64,000 nt of DNA from assembly GCF_039645965.1 (NCBI RefSeq), contig NZ_CP147917.1, forward strand, positions 2,108,001 through 2,172,000. The letters are read 5' to 3'. This DNA comes from Sulfurimonas sp. HSL3-2. Its GTDB lineage: Bacteria > Campylobacterota > Campylobacteria > Campylobacterales > Sulfurimonadaceae. The notes beneath the pieces are model-generated. The model did not search any database and was not told the origin of the DNA. It worked only from the letters and a program-made list of their open reading frames with translations. The translations under genes were made by a program, and so were the position numbers. Below are positions 15,976 through 25,590 of the stretch, in pieces; position 1 is the stretch's first letter; the number at the start of each line of letters is the position of its first letter.

Positions 15976-16710
15976 TTGAACTTAAAAAGTTTTTTATGGG
16001 AATACGGAGAAAAAGTCCCCGGGTATGATGTCACAGTTATCAATGAAAGAGAAGCAAGAGCCGCAGCAGGAATACTTGGAATCCTGGGAACGATCATTAT
16101 CTTTGTCGGTATAGGATTCAACCATATCATAGCAGCAAGAGTCTATCTGGCCTTTTTATGGGTTGATTTTACACTAAGAATGATAAGTCCTAAGTACGTT
16201 CCTTCTTTGCTCTTAGGAAGGTTTATCGTTCAAAATCAAAAACCTGAGTATGTTGGCGGATTACAGAAGCGTTTCGCATGGACTATAGGATGGTTTATCT
16301 CTTTACCGATGGTTTACTGGTTCGTTTTAAACTGGGATATAACTTTTTACAAAGTCTTGATCTGTGTACTGTGTGCTTCATTAATGTTTTTAGAAAGTGC
16401 TTTTTCCATATGTGTAGGCTGTATGATATACAAAGCTATCACAAGAAAGGATGCACAGTATTGTCCGGGGGGAGTATGTGAAGTACGCATAAAAGAACCT
16501 ATACAAACCTTCAATCCGCTGCAAAAAGTAATTGTTGCCTTAGCTATGACCGGGCTTATTGCGGGAACTTACCTCTTTTTGGCTTATGAAGAACCTAAAA
16601 CATTTTTCGGGGAGTTTCTTCATGAAGCAGTTTTAACAAAAGCGCAACTTCAAAAAGAGAAAGATGCAGCGTATCAACAACAGCTGGACAATGAGTTCGG
16701 AGATGATTGA
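15976..16710 (+). CDS. DUF4395 membrane protein
   Basis: The start is TTG 15976 after AAAAAGGA. The 244 residues contain about four membrane helices. The DUF4395 signature FIVQNQKPEYVGGLQKRFAW lies near residue 82. A cysteine-rich stretch CVGCMIYKAI then CPGGVC follows the third helix pair, which could bind metal or take part in thiol chemistry. DUF4395 proteins are often found near sulfur, thioredoxin or rhodanese genes; a role with the sox products is inferred from this. It is the last gene of the locus and is followed by two hairpins. Confidence 0.75.
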   Translation: MNLKSFLWEYGEKVPGYDVTVINEREARAAAGILGILGTIIIFVGIGFNHIIAARVYLAFLWVDFTLRMISPKYVPSLLLGRFIVQNQKPEYVGGLQKRFAWTIGWFISLPMVYWFVLNWDITFYKVLICVLCASLMFLESAFSICVGCMIYKAITRKDAQYCPGGVCEVRIKEPIQTFNPLQKVIVALAMTGLIAGTYLFLAYEEPKTFFGEFLHEAVLTKAQLQKEKDAAYQQQLDNEFGDD

Positions 16711-16713
16711 TCT

Positions 16714-16734
16714 CTAAGCTCACAAAAAGCTTAG
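16714..16734 (+). terminator. First hairpin after the DUF4395 gene
   Basis: CTAAGCT (16714-16720) pairs with AGCTTAG (16728-16734) around a seven-base loop, four bases after the stop codon. No T-run follows. Confidence 0.4.
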
Positions 16735-16782
16735 ACAGAAGAAGAGTTCCAAACAAGAACCCTTTGAGCAAGCAGATACAGA

Positions 16783-16813
16783 TTCTTTACATGTAACGCT
16801 TACATGTAAAGAA
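16783..16813. terminator. TTACATGTAA inverted pair between convergent genes
   Basis: A 14-bp perfect stem (16783-16796 with 16800-16813) with a three-base loop is made of two TTACATGTAA words in head-to-head order. It lies 13 bases from the end of the minus-strand DUF420 gene and after the sox locus, so it can end transcripts from both sides. The right arm is followed by AAAA, which reads as a T-run before the minus-strand stem only in reverse. Confidence 0.6.
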
Positions 16814-16826
16814 AAACTTCATATTC

Positions 16827-17291
16827 CTAGTATATAAATAACATATAATAAATAGCGACACCCATAAAAGAACTTATAGTCATCCCTAAAAATACAAATC
16901 TGCCGACTTTACCGTGTGACTTAGACACACCCTTTGCTTCAAGTATATAGCTTCTTACAGCTCCATACAGAAGTGCAGACCAAAGAACGACGCTGACCAG
17001 TGCGATGGTTACGTGTACAATTAAAAAAGTTATCATAAACCAGTATGGGATATTTGCAGTCTTCATAAACTCGACGATCCCGCCTGATATCCTCACTCCG
17101 ACCTCAAAGATCACAACGACTACCAAAGTAACGGCAAATAAAGCCAATTGCGATATAAAGTGCGCGTTATATTTCTTTTTTACAACAAATGAGATCGATG
17201 CAAACATCAAAAATGGCAGTATTGCGAAATAGATAGTGATCATATCTAAATAAAAAGGCGCAGAAGTCCCTAAAAAACCTGAACTAAACAT
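16827..17291 (-). CDS. DUF420-like membrane protein
   Basis: This 154-residue protein has four membrane helices. Conserved DUF420-like histidines are seen in the HFISQLALF, IVHVTIAL and SHGKVGRFVF segments, and the ending GVAIYYMLFIY matches the family. Members are found with cytochrome oxidase assembly genes and may bind heme or copper, but no activity is established. It stands alone, convergent with the sox locus, just downstream of the tRNA gene on the same strand. Confidence 0.6.
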   Translation of the reverse strand: MFSSGFLGTSAPFYLDMITIYFAILPFLMFASISFVVKKKYNAHFISQLALFAVTLVVVVIFEVGVRISGGIVEFMKTANIPYWFMITFLIVHVTIALVSVVLWSALLYGAVRSYILEAKGVSKSHGKVGRFVFLGMTISSFMGVAIYYMLFIY

Positions 17292-17321
17292 ATTGTATCC
17301 CGTGATTTTATTTTATGAAAG

Positions 17322-17397
17322 TGGTGCTCACAACTGGACTCGAACCAGTGACTTTTACCTTGTCGAGGTAACACTCTACCAACTGAGTTATGCGAGC
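17322..17397 (-). tRNA. tRNA-Val (anticodon GAC) with C33
   Basis: The minus strand folds into a full cloverleaf of 76 bases with encoded CCA. The acceptor stem GCTCGCA/TGTGAGC has one G-U, the D arm is ACTC/GAGT with GG in the loop, the anticodon stem is TTACC/GGTAA, and the T arm is ACTGG/CCAGT with loop TTCGAGT. The anticodon loop is TCGACAA, giving GAC at 34-36. The base before the anticodon is C, whereas nearly all tRNAs have U33. Confidence 0.93.
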
Positions 17398-17478
17398 ACT
17401 CTATAAGAAGACTGAAATAATATTATGTTCCTACTTAAATTAAGCAAAAACGAACGTGCATTTCTGTAAAATTTTCTT

Positions 17479-17946
17479 ATGTCACATTTACCAAACACTT
17501 TAAACTCTTATTGGTTATGGCGGGAAGTCCGCGAAAAGCTTCAAGTTTCCAATCCCGTATACAAATACTGGAAAGACACTCCAAGCATCAAACTCAACAA
17601 TAAGTACGTGTTTGTGCAGAAAAACTCTCTTCCAAAGAAATATGAACATGTAGAACCGATACTCACAGACCTTTCTGGATATCTTCCTATCAAGTATGCT
17701 TCAGACCAACTGCATATCAACGAACATGTCTTCAGCTATGAGAAGATGAGGCTTTATAAAGAGTTTGAGTATAAGTATGTCCAGGATATAAAGTTTGTAA
17801 ATATAAGAAAATTTTTTATAGAGTACGGGATAAGGGTAGATAAAGACTCTCTGCTTCATCTGGGTCGTATAAAAGATCTGGAGATCACTGCGAACTCCAC
17901 CTTTTACAACCTCAAAGATGACTACGGATTAGTCGTGTATCACTAG
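17479..17946 (+). CDS. Hypothetical protein, 155 residues
   Basis: I recognise no family. The protein is basic and rich in Tyr, Lys and Leu, without a signal peptide or membrane helix. Strand-helix alternation is suggested by KYVFVQKNSL, KFVNIRKFFIEYGI and ITANSTFYNLKDDYG. It overlaps the convergent gene at 17943 by four bases at the 3' ends. The start codon lacks a strong ribosome site. Codon use resembles the neighbours, so I think it is real. Confidence 0.55.
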   Translation: MSHLPNTLNSYWLWREVREKLQVSNPVYKYWKDTPSIKLNNKYVFVQKNSLPKKYEHVEPILTDLSGYLPIKYASDQLHINEHVFSYEKMRLYKEFEYKYVQDIKFVNIRKFFIEYGIRVDKDSLLHLGRIKDLEITANSTFYNLKDDYGLVVYH

Positions 17947-18428
17947 TCTTTTAACACTGCCTTGATAAAGTTCACATAACAGAAAAAGATCGTCACAAAG
18001 AGAGGGTTTAACTCTGCTGATGATTCACCTATCTCATTAAATACTTTAAACTCCACACCGTTTACATGATTTGCGATCTTTAATTTAAATACTATCGGTG
18101 AAAGTGTTCTGATAAGATTAATGACCGTTTTATTTTTTTTATCGTCCGCATCGAATCTGATCATATACTGGTTTTCATCTCTGTTTGTCTTAATAAGCTT
18201 TTCCAGTAGAGTCACTTTGTCTAAGAAGATCACTTTGTCCCACGATATCTCGTTTCTGTCTAAAACAATCGTAGAGTTACGGCTAGATAGAGGATGAGGC
18301 TTTGTCGCTCTTAATTTTTCTATCATCTTTAGAAAAAAGTTTAACCCGCCCATCATCTCTATAATGCTTTGGATCTGCTGTTTTAGTTCATCTTTTTGCG
18401 TCTGAGTCAAACTTTCGTAATTGCACAT
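17943..18428 (-). CDS. Hypothetical protein, 161 residues
   Basis: I recognise no family. The first 40 residues are helical (QTQKDELKQQIQSIIEMMGG), the middle is a charged alpha/beta stretch (NSTIVLDRNEISWDKVIFLD), and the end is hydrophobic (NPLFVTIFFCYVNFIKAVL), perhaps a buried helix or a single membrane segment. AAGG lies nine bases before ATG 18428. It is convergent with the preceding gene and divergent from nifS. Confidence 0.55.
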   Translation of the reverse strand: MCNYESLTQTQKDELKQQIQSIIEMMGGLNFFLKMIEKLRATKPHPLSSRNSTIVLDRNEISWDKVIFLDKVTLLEKLIKTNRDENQYMIRFDADDKKNKTVINLIRTLSPIVFKLKIANHVNGVEFKVFNEIGESSAELNPLFVTIFFCYVNFIKAVLKD

Positions 18429-18506
18429 ATAACTTGCCTTTTTTGAAATTATACCTTAAACTATCACAAAGCTTAATATCACTTAAGCTTATTTAAATGA
18501 GTAAGG

Positions 18507-18512
18507 TATTAT
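18507..18512 (+). promoter_or_regulatory. Possible -10 box of nifS
   Basis: TATTAT preceded by AAGG lies 68 bases upstream of nifS, similar in form to the tig promoter. No -35 is seen. The leader holds AT-rich inverted words but no strong hairpin. Confidence 0.35.
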
Positions 18513-18552
18513 CATCACATTATTAAAAGAGGACAAATTTACTCTTCTTTAA

Positions 18553-19803
<1,251 letters not shown>

Positions 19804-19825
19804 TATATAAATTAAGGAAATTATA

Positions 19826-20800
19826 ATGGCAAAAAATGATTTAATCGGCGAATCTTTATGGGATGCATATTCAGATAAAGTTACACGTCTTATGAACAAC
19901 CCTCAACACCAAGGTGAGATCAGTGAAGAGGAAGCAGCAGAACACGGTAACAAACTTATCGTTGCTGATTTCGGAGCTGAGAGCTGTGGAGATGCAGTTC
20001 GTCTTTACTGGGAAGTCGATCCAAAAACTGACAAAATCGTAAACTCTAAATTTAGAAGTTTCGGTTGTGGTACAGCGATCGCAAGTAGTGATGTTATGAC
20101 GGAACTTTGTATCGGTAAAACAGTACAAGAAGCGGTCAAGATCACAAATATTGACGTAGAGTTCGCACTTCGCGATACGCCTGACGTTCCGGCAGTTCCG
20201 CCTCAAAAGATGCACTGTTCTGTTATGGCTTACGATGTTATCAAAAAAGCGGCAGGACTTTACCTTGGCGTCGATGCAGAAAGTTTTGAAGAGGAGATCA
20301 TTGTGTGTGAATGTGCACGTGTATCTCTTAAAACTCTAAAAGAGGTCATCAAGCTAAACGATCTTCAGAGTGTAGAACAGATCACAGACTATACGAAAGC
20401 CGGCGGTTTTTGTAAAAGCTGTATCAAGCCTGGCGGTCACGAAGAGCGCGAATGGTACCTTGTAGACATCCTAAAAGACACTCGTCGTGAGATGGATGAA
20501 GAGAAGATGAAAGCTGCTGCTGAAGCGGGAACTCAAGGTGATTTCGCATCTATGACTCTTGTTCAAAAGATAAAAGCGATCGACAGTGTAATTGACGAGA
20601 ACGTACGTCAGTTTCTGATCATGGACGGCGGAAATATGGAAGTTATCGATATCAAAGATGCCGGTGACAACATCGATGTCTATATCAGATATATCGGTGC
20701 TTGTAACGGATGTGCAAGTTCTACGACAGGAACACTATACGCGATCGAAAGCACTCTAAAAGAGAAACTTTCAGACAAGATCCGTGTTCTTCCAATCTAA
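19826..20800 (+). CDS. nifU: Fe-S cluster scaffold protein NifU
   Basis: The 324-residue protein has the full three-domain NifU layout. An IscU-like N-domain carries Cys54, Cys81 and Cys131. A central BFD-like [2Fe-2S] domain has Cys161 and Cys163 (CECARV) plus Cys196 and Cys199 (CKSC). A C-terminal Nfu domain has Cys293-x-x-Cys296. It receives sulfur from NifS and passes clusters to apoproteins in the cytoplasm. The gene follows nifS closely with an AAGGAAAT site. Its stop codon is inside the stem of a terminator-like hairpin. Confidence 0.95.
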   Translation: MAKNDLIGESLWDAYSDKVTRLMNNPQHQGEISEEEAAEHGNKLIVADFGAESCGDAVRLYWEVDPKTDKIVNSKFRSFGCGTAIASSDVMTELCIGKTVQEAVKITNIDVEFALRDTPDVPAVPPQKMHCSVMAYDVIKKAAGLYLGVDAESFEEEIIVCECARVSLKTLKEVIKLNDLQSVEQITDYTKAGGFCKSCIKPGGHEEREWYLVDILKDTRREMDEEKMKAAAEAGTQGDFASMTLVQKIKAIDSVIDENVRQFLIMDGGNMEVIDIKDAGDNIDVYIRYIGACNGCASSTTGTLYAIESTLKEKLSDKIRVLPI

Positions 20801-20819
20801 AAGAGTTTCTCTCTTTTAG
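20797..20819 (+). terminator. Hairpin at the end of nifU
   Basis: A 9-bp stem CTAAAAGAG/CTCTTTTAG (20797-20805 with 20811-20819) has a TTTCT loop and includes the nifU stop codon. A T-run occurs 13 bases later. It also lies close to the end of the convergent cyclase gene. Confidence 0.55.
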
Positions 20820-20840
20820 ATCACTCAAGCTCTTTTTTTA

Positions 20841-22208
20841 TCAACTCTTTTTTTCATAGACTTCTACTCTATTTCTTCCGTTTGTCTTTGCTTCATAAAG
20901 TGCCGTATCTGCACACTCTATAATGTTCTTACATGTAAGCAGCAGGCTGTTGTTGCTTATACCGAAACTACATGTAAGATTTTTTACCGGAGAAAAGTCT
21001 GTAGATTCTACCAGTTTACGGAGTTTTTCCGCTATTTTCAGAGCTTCTTCTCTTGATGTCTTTTCAAGTACGATCGCAAACTCTTCTCCGCCGTATCTAG
21101 CCAGAGTATCACCTGCTCGAAGCCCGTTTTTGATAACCTCTACAACTTTTATCAAGACCTCGTCGCCGACCATATGTCCGTATGTGTCATTGACGGATTT
21201 AAAGTGATCGATGTCAAACATGATATACGTAAACTCTTTTTTTGCTTCACAGAGATTGTTGAGTAATATATCTAGATAAGACCTTGAAAAACATGGAGTA
21301 AGAACATCCATATCTGCACGTCTTGCGTATGATTCTTTCTGTTTTTCAAGTTTTTTCGTATACTCCAGCTCTTTTGTCACATCTTGAATAATAACCAGAT
21401 ACTGATCAAGTTCCTCTAGATAACTCATAGATATCGATACATCCATACTGATACCTGATCTGTTTTTAAAGTGATGCGGGAGTCTTTGAATGTTTTGTTC
21501 GGTTTTTACGATCTTTAAAAGTGTAGGAAATGATTCACTGTCGCTAAAAAGCGGTTTTAGACCCAGCTGCTGCAGATAACTTTCGTTGTAATCTAGCATA
21601 GTCTGCAGTGATTTATTGGTATAGGTAGCTTCACCCTCTCCGTTTAGTATCGCAATGCCGTTGATGGCCATGTCGAATGTCTTTTTAAAATTTACTTCTT
21701 GCTCTTTTAATGACTTTTTCAGGTGCTCCAGCTCTTTTTCCAGCTCTGTAAACTTTAACTTTTGCTCTTCATAACAGGAAATATCTTGAAGCTCATAAAG
21801 GGTATATGAACCTATTTTTGTATAACTCAGCTCATAAGGTCTCACTTTTGCATTCGGCTCGGTTATATTGATCGAAAGCCTGCTTTCGTCTTTCTTGTAG
21901 CTGAGATTTCTGAACTTTGCTTTTTCCTCATTCGGTGCTATCTCTTCATACCAGACTTTTTGCAGCATCTCTTCTTCTTTCTCTCCAAGTATCTGCAGCA
22001 TAGAAAGATTTATATACACTATCTTATCATTCGCATCGGCGACAAAAGAAGCTCTTACAGAAGCATGAAGGATCGAACGCAGATAGGTATTATAGTCGGA
22101 AAGTTCGCTGTTTCGTTTATATAAAACAACCAGAAATACTAGAGAAAAAAGAAATAAAACGAATAATATAAATAACATCAGATTATCTTGCAATGGAGCA
22201 TACCTCAT
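20841..22208 (-). CDS. Membrane-bound PAS-GGDEF diguanylate cyclase
   Basis: The 455-residue protein begins with one membrane helix (about residues 11-30), followed by two PAS-like segments (about 45-145 and 170-285) joined by a coiled coil (FTELEKELEHLKKSLKEQE). The C-terminal GGDEF domain has the active motif YGGEEF and an RAGD inhibitory site just before it, so it should make cyclic di-GMP and feel product inhibition. The signal seen by the PAS domains is unknown. The ATG start has only a weak ribosome site. It is monocistronic, convergent with nifU. Confidence 0.9.
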   Translation of the reverse strand: MRYAPLQDNLMLFILFVLFLFSLVFLVVLYKRNSELSDYNTYLRSILHASVRASFVADANDKIVYINLSMLQILGEKEEEMLQKVWYEEIAPNEEKAKFRNLSYKKDESRLSINITEPNAKVRPYELSYTKIGSYTLYELQDISCYEEQKLKFTELEKELEHLKKSLKEQEVNFKKTFDMAINGIAILNGEGEATYTNKSLQTMLDYNESYLQQLGLKPLFSDSESFPTLLKIVKTEQNIQRLPHHFKNRSGISMDVSISMSYLEELDQYLVIIQDVTKELEYTKKLEKQKESYARRADMDVLTPCFSRSYLDILLNNLCEAKKEFTYIMFDIDHFKSVNDTYGHMVGDEVLIKVVEVIKNGLRAGDTLARYGGEEFAIVLEKTSREEALKIAEKLRKLVESTDFSPVKNLTCSFGISNNSLLLTCKNIIECADTALYEAKTNGRNRVEVYEKKS

Positions 22209-22291
22209 TTCATTTGAATTGATTATATCATACTTCTCAACAAATTGTCATATTTCTGTGATTCTTTCTCAGGATTGTGTAAACTGCTGCT

Positions 22292-23563
22292 ATGAAAATA
22301 CATATTGATCTAGATTGTTTTTTTGTCTCTGCCGAGCGTACCATAGACAGCTCACTTTTACATAAGCCTGTCGCTATCGGCGGACGCAGTGACACGCATA
22401 TATTTTCCCATAAAAAAAGAGATCAGAATGTCAACCTTACAAACTCCGGTTCATTTGTTTCTACTTTTTATCAGGAGTATGACAAAAGAGACGACGACCT
22501 GCAAAATTTTATCGATAAAGACGGGCGCATACGCGGTATTCTCACAACTGCAAGCTATGAAGCAAGAAAATTTAAAATAAAAACTGCGATGAGTATAAAC
22601 GAAGCACTCCAGCTCTGTCCGCATCTTATCATTAAGGCACCGAACATGTCTTTATATCAAAGACTTTCTCACGAACTGCATATTTTTTTGCAGGAGAGGA
22701 TACCTTTAGTAGAACAAGCCAGTATAGACGAATTTTACGGAGATGTGACAGGATGGGTAAAAGACGAGGATGTACCGGAGTTTATAGATAACCTTCGTCA
22801 TGAGATAAACAGAGCTTTAAACCTTCCTGTATCCATAGGAGCAGCACACACAAGGTATATCGCCAAACTAGCTACAGGTGAGGCCAAACCGTTTGGATGT
22901 AAGACCATATATCCGTGGGATTTTGATGCCTTTGTAGATCCTATTCACGTCTCCAAGTTTTCAGGCATCGGCAAATCAATGATGGCGAAACTAGCAGATG
23001 CTCAAATATTCACGCTCGGGGAGCTCAGACAAAGACGCGGTACGGTAGAGTCTTGGGGACCTTACGCAAAAGAGCTTTACAAAAAGGTGAACGGTGAGAT
23101 CGACGCACCCATCAACTCTAAGACGACAAGAAAATCGATCGGAATATCAAGGACTTTTGATCCTGTATTTGACAGAACGGAGCTTCGCAGACGAATAGTG
23201 ATCCTCTCACGCCATCTCATCTTTGCCATACAAAAACTGCAAGTGATTCCGACGACATTCTCACTCTCGATCAGATATGAGTTAAGACAAAAGTCACATA
23301 TAAGCGTGACAAGGAGAAAAGAGTTCAGTGAGAAAGAGTTTAAAGATCTGTGTTTGGAACTGTTTCATGAAGCCGACAACCAGAAACGTTTACATGTAGT
23401 ACATCTGTCCATCAACTCTTCAGAGTTCACCCATATCAGCAGACGCGAACTCTCGCTTTTAGAGATGGATGATGATACGAAACAAAAAGAGCTGACGAAA
23501 CAGGCATATAAAGTAAGAGAGAAGTATGGACTTGGCTCTTTGAGATGGGGAAGCGAGATATGA
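22292..23563 (+). CDS. Y-family DNA polymerase (DinB-like) with inserted segment
   Basis: The 423-residue protein has the Y-family palm motifs MKIHIDLDCFFVSAE (first Asp) and ASIDEFYGDV (catalytic Asp-Glu), then the helix-hairpin-helix thumb (SKFSGIGKSMMAKLADAQI) and a little-finger domain. Between the VAIGGR segment and TTASYEARKF, where DinB normally has only a short loop, there is an extra charged stretch of about 50 residues (33-82). It would do translesion synthesis. No LexA-like box is evident upstream. It is a single gene, divergent from the cyclase. Confidence 0.88.
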   Translation: MKIHIDLDCFFVSAERTIDSSLLHKPVAIGGRSDTHIFSHKKRDQNVNLTNSGSFVSTFYQEYDKRDDDLQNFIDKDGRIRGILTTASYEARKFKIKTAMSINEALQLCPHLIIKAPNMSLYQRLSHELHIFLQERIPLVEQASIDEFYGDVTGWVKDEDVPEFIDNLRHEINRALNLPVSIGAAHTRYIAKLATGEAKPFGCKTIYPWDFDAFVDPIHVSKFSGIGKSMMAKLADAQIFTLGELRQRRGTVESWGPYAKELYKKVNGEIDAPINSKTTRKSIGISRTFDPVFDRTELRRRIVILSRHLIFAIQKLQVIPTTFSLSIRYELRQKSHISVTRRKEFSEKEFKDLCLELFHEADNQKRLHVVHLSINSSEFTHISRRELSLLEMDDDTKQKELTKQAYKVREKYGLGSLRWGSEI

Positions 23564-23579
23564 TTTTTTATTCTCAAAA

Positions 23580-23640
23580 GTTGGACAAAGTCCAACTTTA
23601 GCTCCTAAGCGGAGTGCTCTCGCGACTAGTCGCTCTTGAG
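23580..23640. repeat. Structured CTTTAG element, copy C
   Basis: GTTGGAC/GTCCAAC hairpin with an AAA loop (23580-23596), CTTTAG at 23596-23601, a CTCC/GGAG hairpin with loop TAAGC (23602-23614), and a GCGAC/GTCGC dyad (23622-23633) flanked by CTC and GAG. It fills the 93-base gap between two convergent genes and could act as their terminator. It is homologous in layout to 4310-4381 and 50617-50684. Confidence 0.65.
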
Positions 23641-23656
23641 TAGAAGTGTATTTTAT

Positions 23657-24655
23657 TTATATAAGTACCGCTTTTTTAGAGCCGGCTTTTATCTCGCCGA
23701 TATGGTAGCTTCCTTCTGCTGCAGCTAAAACAGCATCTACGTTTTCAGGACGTACTACTAGTATCATCCCTACTCCCATATTAAACGCTCTGAACATCTC
23801 TTCGCGTGCGACATGCTCACCGATAAGATCAAAAATTGGAAGTACTCTTACACTGCTCTCTTTTACTTCAGCCATAAGATGATCCGGAAGTACACGAGGA
23901 AGGTTCTCGACGATCCCGCCGCCTGTGATGTGTGCAAGTGCCACGATCTTCTCTTTTAAAGCTTTAAAAGTCTTAACATAGATATTTGTCGGAGTCAAAA
24001 GAGTCTCGATCAACGGCTTTCCGTTAAAGTCAGCATTAAAATCAAGATTCATCTTTTCAAACAAGACTTTACGAGCAAGGGAGAAACCGTTTGAGTGAAG
24101 ACCAGAACTCGGAAGTGCGATCAATTGATCACCTTCTTGAACCATACTTACACGGTCCATCTCAGCTTTCTCTGCGACACCGACTGCAAAACCTGCAAGA
24201 TCGTAGTCGTCTTCACTGTACATCCCTGGCATCTCAGCAGTTTCACCGCCGATAAGTGCACACTCAGCTTCGATACATCCCGCAGCGATACCGCTTACGA
24301 CCGAAGTAGCTACTTCGACTTCAAGTTTGCCCGTCGCATAGTAATCTAGGAAGAACGACGGTGTACCGAAGTTACAGATAAGGTCGTTTACACACATAGC
24401 AACAAGGTCGATCCCGACAGTGTTGTGAATTCCTGAATCAATAGCAAGCTTTAGTTTTGTACCGACACCGTCAGTAGCCGCAAGCATTACGGGCTCATTG
24501 TAACCCTTTGGAAGTTCAAAAGCACCTGCAAACGAACCGATCCCGCCCATAACACCCGGTATCTTTGTAGACTTAACGAGCGGTTTTATATTTTCAACAA
24601 AACTGTTTCCTGCATCAATATCGACACCGGCATCTTTATAGCTTATTTGACTCAT
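23657..24655 (-). CDS. purM: Phosphoribosylformylglycinamidine cyclo-ligase
   Basis: PurM closes the imidazole ring to AIR in purine synthesis, using ATP. The 332-residue protein begins with the [13 protein letters not shown] motif and contains [12 protein letters not shown], the [11 protein letters not shown] motif and [17 protein letters not shown], all diagnostic. AGGA lies seven bases before ATG 24655. It follows a small DUF2892 gene on the same strand by 51 bases and ends facing the polymerase gene across the structured element. Confidence 0.97.
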   Translation of the reverse strand: MSQISYKDAGVDIDAGNSFVENIKPLVKSTKIPGVMGGIGSFAGAFELPKGYNEPVMLAATDGVGTKLKLAIDSGIHNTVGIDLVAMCVNDLICNFGTPSFFLDYYATGKLEVEVATSVVSGIAAGCIEAECALIGGETAEMPGMYSEDDYDLAGFAVGVAEKAEMDRVSMVQEGDQLIALPSSGLHSNGFSLARKVLFEKMNLDFNADFNGKPLIETLLTPTNIYVKTFKALKEKIVALAHITGGGIVENLPRVLPDHLMAEVKESSVRVLPIFDLIGEHVAREEMFRAFNMGVGMILVVRPENVDAVLAAAEGSYHIGEIKAGSKKAVLI

Positions 24656-24706
24656 AAATTTTCCTATGTAAAAAGTAACGTGATTATACCAAAGAGGTAT
24701 TTAGAT

Positions 24707-24889
24707 TTAGTTGATGTCGCACTTTTTAGTGATCAGACAAAGTGGACAAAAGTTTGCGATTCCTGCAATAAGAGGAAGAAGCCCTAAATAAAACCAATAA
24801 ATACCGGTATATGCACCGATTGCAATTAAAATAATCCCTATAAGAATACGGAATACTCTACAAAACTTTCTTACTTTATTTAAATCCAT
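24707..24889 (-). CDS. DUF2892 small membrane protein
   Basis: The 60-residue protein has two membrane helices (about 12-30 and 32-50) with a short turn and ends in CPLCLITKKCDIN. The pattern matches DUF2892, a domain often attached to rhodaneses (YgaP) or found alone beside sulfur genes. The two cysteines at CPLC could bind sulfur or metal. It lies upstream of purM on the same strand but has no metabolic link to it. Confidence 0.7.
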   Translation of the reverse strand: MDLNKVRKFCRVFRILIGIILIAIGAYTGIYWFYLGLLPLIAGIANFCPLCLITKKCDIN

Positions 24890-25008
24890 CTTTTTACCCT
24901 TGATTTTTAATTGATGAAATTATATCCATAATTTTTTTTAGTTATAATTAGATACAAAATTAATCGCTATTTATAAGAACAACTTTTTAATATTTTTTAA
25001 ATCTAATC

Positions 25009-25017
25009 TGATACAAT
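25009..25017 (+). promoter_or_regulatory. Extended -10 promoter of the speE-like/coaE/dapF unit
   Basis: TG-A-TACAAT (TACAAT at 25012-25017) lies 27 bases before the TTG start, identical in form to the cold-shock promoter. No -35 box is clear. Confidence 0.5.
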
Positions 25018-25044
25018 CGCGAAAACTTAAAACTAGGAAAAATT

Positions 25045-25590
25045 TTGAAAGATTTTATATATCCGGAAATGATGGTACATATACCGCTTTGTACACATAA
25101 AGAACCAAAAAATATACTCGTACTAAGCGACGACGCGATGAAACTCCAACTAGAGATCTCACGCCATAATGATATGAGTGCTACAACAGTTCCTGTATCA
25201 TTAGACAGTCTTAGAAATGCAAAAGACGCATCGTTTGAGGTAGTTATCTCAGAAGCTGCATGTGATGCGGCAAACATCGCTCATATCAGCAGAACATTGA
25301 CGGATGACGGTCTTTTAGTCACGACTCACCCTTCACTGGACAATATAGAAGAAAACAAGATCATTATGCAGGTGATGGCAAACTACTTTAAGATCATTAT
25401 GCCTTACCGTTTAGAAGACGGCACTACTCTTCTTTTAGCATCAAAAGCTTACCATCCGACAGCGGATGTGATCCTGCAGCGTGCAGATATGCTTGACGGA
25501 CTGAACTACTACAACAGCGACATCCATCCGGCGGCTTTTGCTATGGGGAACTATATCCGTAAAGAATATCTTGGAGTCATAAGAAACTAA
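25045..25590 (+). CDS. Short spermidine synthase-like protein
   Basis: The start is TTG 25045 with AGGA six bases before. The 181 residues align with the C-terminal two thirds of the Helicobacter-type SpeE as I recall it: MMVHIPLCTHKEPKNILVL with the SAM-fold strand, and the characteristic ending YYNSDIHPAAFAMGNYI. The N-terminal beta-strand domain used for tetramerisation is absent, and the upstream sequence holds no remnant of it. The aminopropyltransferase acidic motif is not obvious, so activity is doubtful. The stop overlaps the coaE start (TAATG). Confidence 0.75.
   Translation: MKDFIYPEMMVHIPLCTHKEPKNILVLSDDAMKLQLEISRHNDMSATTVPVSLDSLRNAKDASFEVVISEAACDAANIAHISRTLTDDGLLVTTHPSLDNIEENKIIMQVMANYFKIIMPYRLEDGTTLLLASKAYHPTADVILQRADMLDGLNYYNSDIHPAAFAMGNYIRKEYLGVIRN

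Noticed and set aside
23580-23596. Integron attC-like words (GTTRRRY and RYYYAAC) in the GTTGGAC/GTCCAAC hairpin
   Set aside because: The order of the two words is reversed relative to attC, the other two copies of the element do not contain them, and no integron integrase is present.
24890-25044. Frameshifted N-terminal part of speE
   Set aside because: The gap is AT-rich, holds the promoter, and no frame encodes the missing domain.
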